DNA of 64,000 bases from Xestospongia muta. Lineage: Eukaryota; Porifera; Demospongiae; Haplosclerida; Petrosiidae. Positions 62,039 through 64,000 of the stretch are shown piece by piece. Below the pieces are notes generated by a model. The model was not told the origin of the DNA. It searched no databases and worked only from the letters and a program-made list of their open reading frames with translations. Position numbers and translations under genes: made by a program. The DNA lies in the NCBI GenBank assembly GCA_963693285.1, contig OY848918.1, positions 10,177,162-10,241,161 of the forward strand, read 5' to 3'. Each line of letters opens with the position of its first letter. Position 1 is the first letter of the stretch.

Positions 62039-64000
62039 TCAATTAATACTACTATACATTGTATGGCTATTACTTACTGGCAATTGTTTTTTCAGTTTCA
62101 TGACAGTTTTCTTTAATTTATTGTCATCAATACTTAGTAGTACTTCACAAATCTTTAGTAAAATCTTGTCTGCATTTGGACTGGAGTTTATTTGCTTTTG
62201 CAGCTCATACACTGTTCTTTGAGCCTTCTTATAGACTGAGTAACTAGATGTTGTAGTGACATCATCATACACAGGTTGAGTTATCAAACCCTGAGTAAAT
62301 AGCCTATCAATGGTTCGATCAAAGTTAGCTTCTGTTCCAACTGCATCACAAATGGCAGAAAAATACCGTTGAAACAATTCTAATGGGCTAGGTTTGTCTA
62401 TTCAAAAAAATAGCAAAGATTGTAAGACTAATTGCTTAATTCTATATGTACACTAAACACACTTGCCTATGAGTTGATCTCTTGTTAATTTAGATTGAGT
62501 CGAAGTTTGATTGCAATTACCAACTGGTTCTAAGGCACTTTCTATAGAATTGAACAAAATTATTGACAAGTGCTACTTTTTGCTATATTGTGTTAGCTTA
62601 TATATTACACAATAATAAATCATGCATTTACCTTTTGGTAAAGACCATCTATATGGATCCTCTACAAATTTTCCAAATTTGGTACAGTGCAATTTTCCTA
62701 ATGCGTGTGCAATAGCAACATGACGAGATTGTTCTTGGCAAGGACAGAAGAAAGCTTTTGTAGGTTGCATTTTGCTGTCAAATTTACGTTTCTTGATTGT
62801 TTCTTTCAAACTAGAGTACATAATTTTCTCTCCTTTTTCCATGTCCTCAGCAGACCCAAAATAAATCTCATAACGATCATTAGATTCTACAAAAACCACA
62901 CTCTCTTTCATATCAAAGTGTTGCAGGGTGACAAGATTAGCATACATTGTGGATGTTTGATCAATAGACCAAACAGAGTTATCACAAAAGTCATCATCAG
63001 TCTCAACTCTAGTCAAGAGAAGATTCACAATCATAGCACAAAAGAGGCCAAGTGGAGTCCCATTTGGAAAGTAGTAAAGTAGATGGAAGTGGCTTGATGG
63101 AATACTTTGTATAGGATCTGTTAACGGTAATAATGCTGGCATGAAAAATGTGTTGTCACTGGACATTTCTCTTGCTATAAGGAGGTGTTCAAATATTCGC
63201 AGCACATGTAAGCTAAAATCAGGAAAGAGGCTAGATATTTGTGAACATTTTGGAGAAGTTGTGAGAAAATTCTTTGAAAGAATACCCTGTTCTGCAACTT
63301 TCTTACAATCAGTGGTTCCTGGACCAATAGGAACGTTTCTTCGAATCTTGCAGATGAGCAACGTGAGGTCACGAACCACTTCAATCAGACTCTGTGGGAG
63401 CACAAAGACTAAATTTGATACTTCTGGAGGATAATACATGAGAGTATTGAGGAGATGGAAAAATCTCAAAGCACTCTGCACTTCCTCTTCAGATAATGAC
63501 AGTCCAAGACCAATACTTAGACACTTTTCAAAAGGCAGTATTCCACAACTTTCACGGGCTGTTTCATGTAGCATAATTTGAAATGCATACCAACTTAATG
63601 GAATATCTACTTCAAAGGCTTGCTCTCTCAATTCACGACGAATCTCCTTAACCACTGCATCATCAAAGACTTTTTTATAAGCCTTGCGACCATCAACTTT
63701 GTACAAGATCTTTCCCTGGGAAACATCATAATATGACAGGTTGTTCCCTATGGATTGAAATATTTCGGCAAGCTTAACTTCTTTTTCTTCAATGGTTTCC
63801 ACATTTGCTTCATTCTTAAGACGTTTTTTGTACTTGTCATGATGAGTAGCTATCACTAATAGCTTTACTTTTTCTGGAATTTTAACTATATCAAAGAGTT
63901 TGTAATCTTCAACTAACTGCTGTTGATGACAAGTTGACATAAACATAAGTGTAAGACGCCTTAGAAGTGTTTCAACAGTAGCTGAGTGTTCACTTACATT
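62039..64000 (-). CDS. P5: 3' part of a Roc-COR-like protein with C-terminal CARD-like domain (5' end outside window)
   Basis: Exon 64000-62632 is open and runs off the window; then 62541-62467 and 62397-62039. The visible protein begins in the C-terminal half of a GTPase-like domain (KVKLLVIATHHDKYKKRL resembles the TxHxD nucleotide-specificity strand of Roc/Ras domains), followed by a COR-like winged-helix region (IPLSWYAFQIMLHETARESC; SEEEVQSALRFFHLLNTLMY; NLVFVLPQSLIEVV). The C-terminal exon encodes a helical CARD/DED-like domain (YFSAICDAVGTEANFDRTID; KAQRTVYELQKQI; DKILLKICEVLLSIDD). Such combinations are known in sponge and other invertebrate ROCO/NLR-like proteins. The intron between the last two exons has a GC-AG boundary. 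A strong donor (CCA|gtaagt) near 62,078 could extend the gene. Confidence 0.75.

Overview
The window looks like nuclear DNA of a demosponge, most probably Amphimedon or a close relative. It is AT-rich, genes are packed tightly with introns often only 45-100 bp long, and several genes match animal-specific families (CEP120, TMEM218, CFAP68, GPR157). The right end carries death-fold and Roc-COR-like gene families of a kind known to be expanded in sponges. The species is inferred; no marker gene proves it.

Positions 1 to about 34,514 are two tandem copies of one segment. Unit 1 runs from left of the window to about 21,731 and unit 2 from about 21,732 to 34,514. Each unit carries, in order: a decayed transposase-like gene (X), a pyrimidine-rich block with a GC hairpin, a twofold tandem repeat, small minus-strand gene candidates (Z and Y), minus-strand front-end fatty-acid desaturase genes with an N-terminal cytochrome b5 domain, and scattered exons of COX15. 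Unit 1 holds three desaturase genes (two intact, one pseudogene) and unit 2 holds one. The unit 2 gene looks like a recombinant of the first two. Four mobile-element insertions are visible: a hAT in a desaturase intron (full in unit 1, internally deleted in unit 2), a second hAT and a TIR element found only in unit 1, and a LINE 3' end found only in unit 2.

From 34.7 to 51.2 kb the sequence is single-copy and dense with conserved eukaryotic genes: CEP120, TOMM40, CFAP68, TMEM218, a beta-trefoil protein, GPR157, U2AF1 and TBCC. Exon chains could be closed in frame for all of them except TBCC, whose 3' end falls at a 200-N assembly gap. Three head-to-head pairs share intervals of 71-153 bp (CFAP68/TMEM218, beta-trefoil/GPR157, U2AF1/TBCC). 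CEP120, CFAP68, TMEM218 and probably GPR157 are cilium-related.

From 51.4 kb to the end all genes are on the minus strand. They form a family of predicted two-pass membrane proteins: two tandem death-fold-like domains, a membrane segment, a Cys-containing ectodomain and a second membrane segment. There are two largely intact members, one member with a dead N-terminal half but an open ectodomain, and relics. They are followed by the 3' part of a Roc-COR-like gene ending in a CARD-like domain. Every intron I could place in this cluster is phase 1, so the exons are interchangeable modules. This cluster is the best candidate for an undescribed signalling or recognition system.
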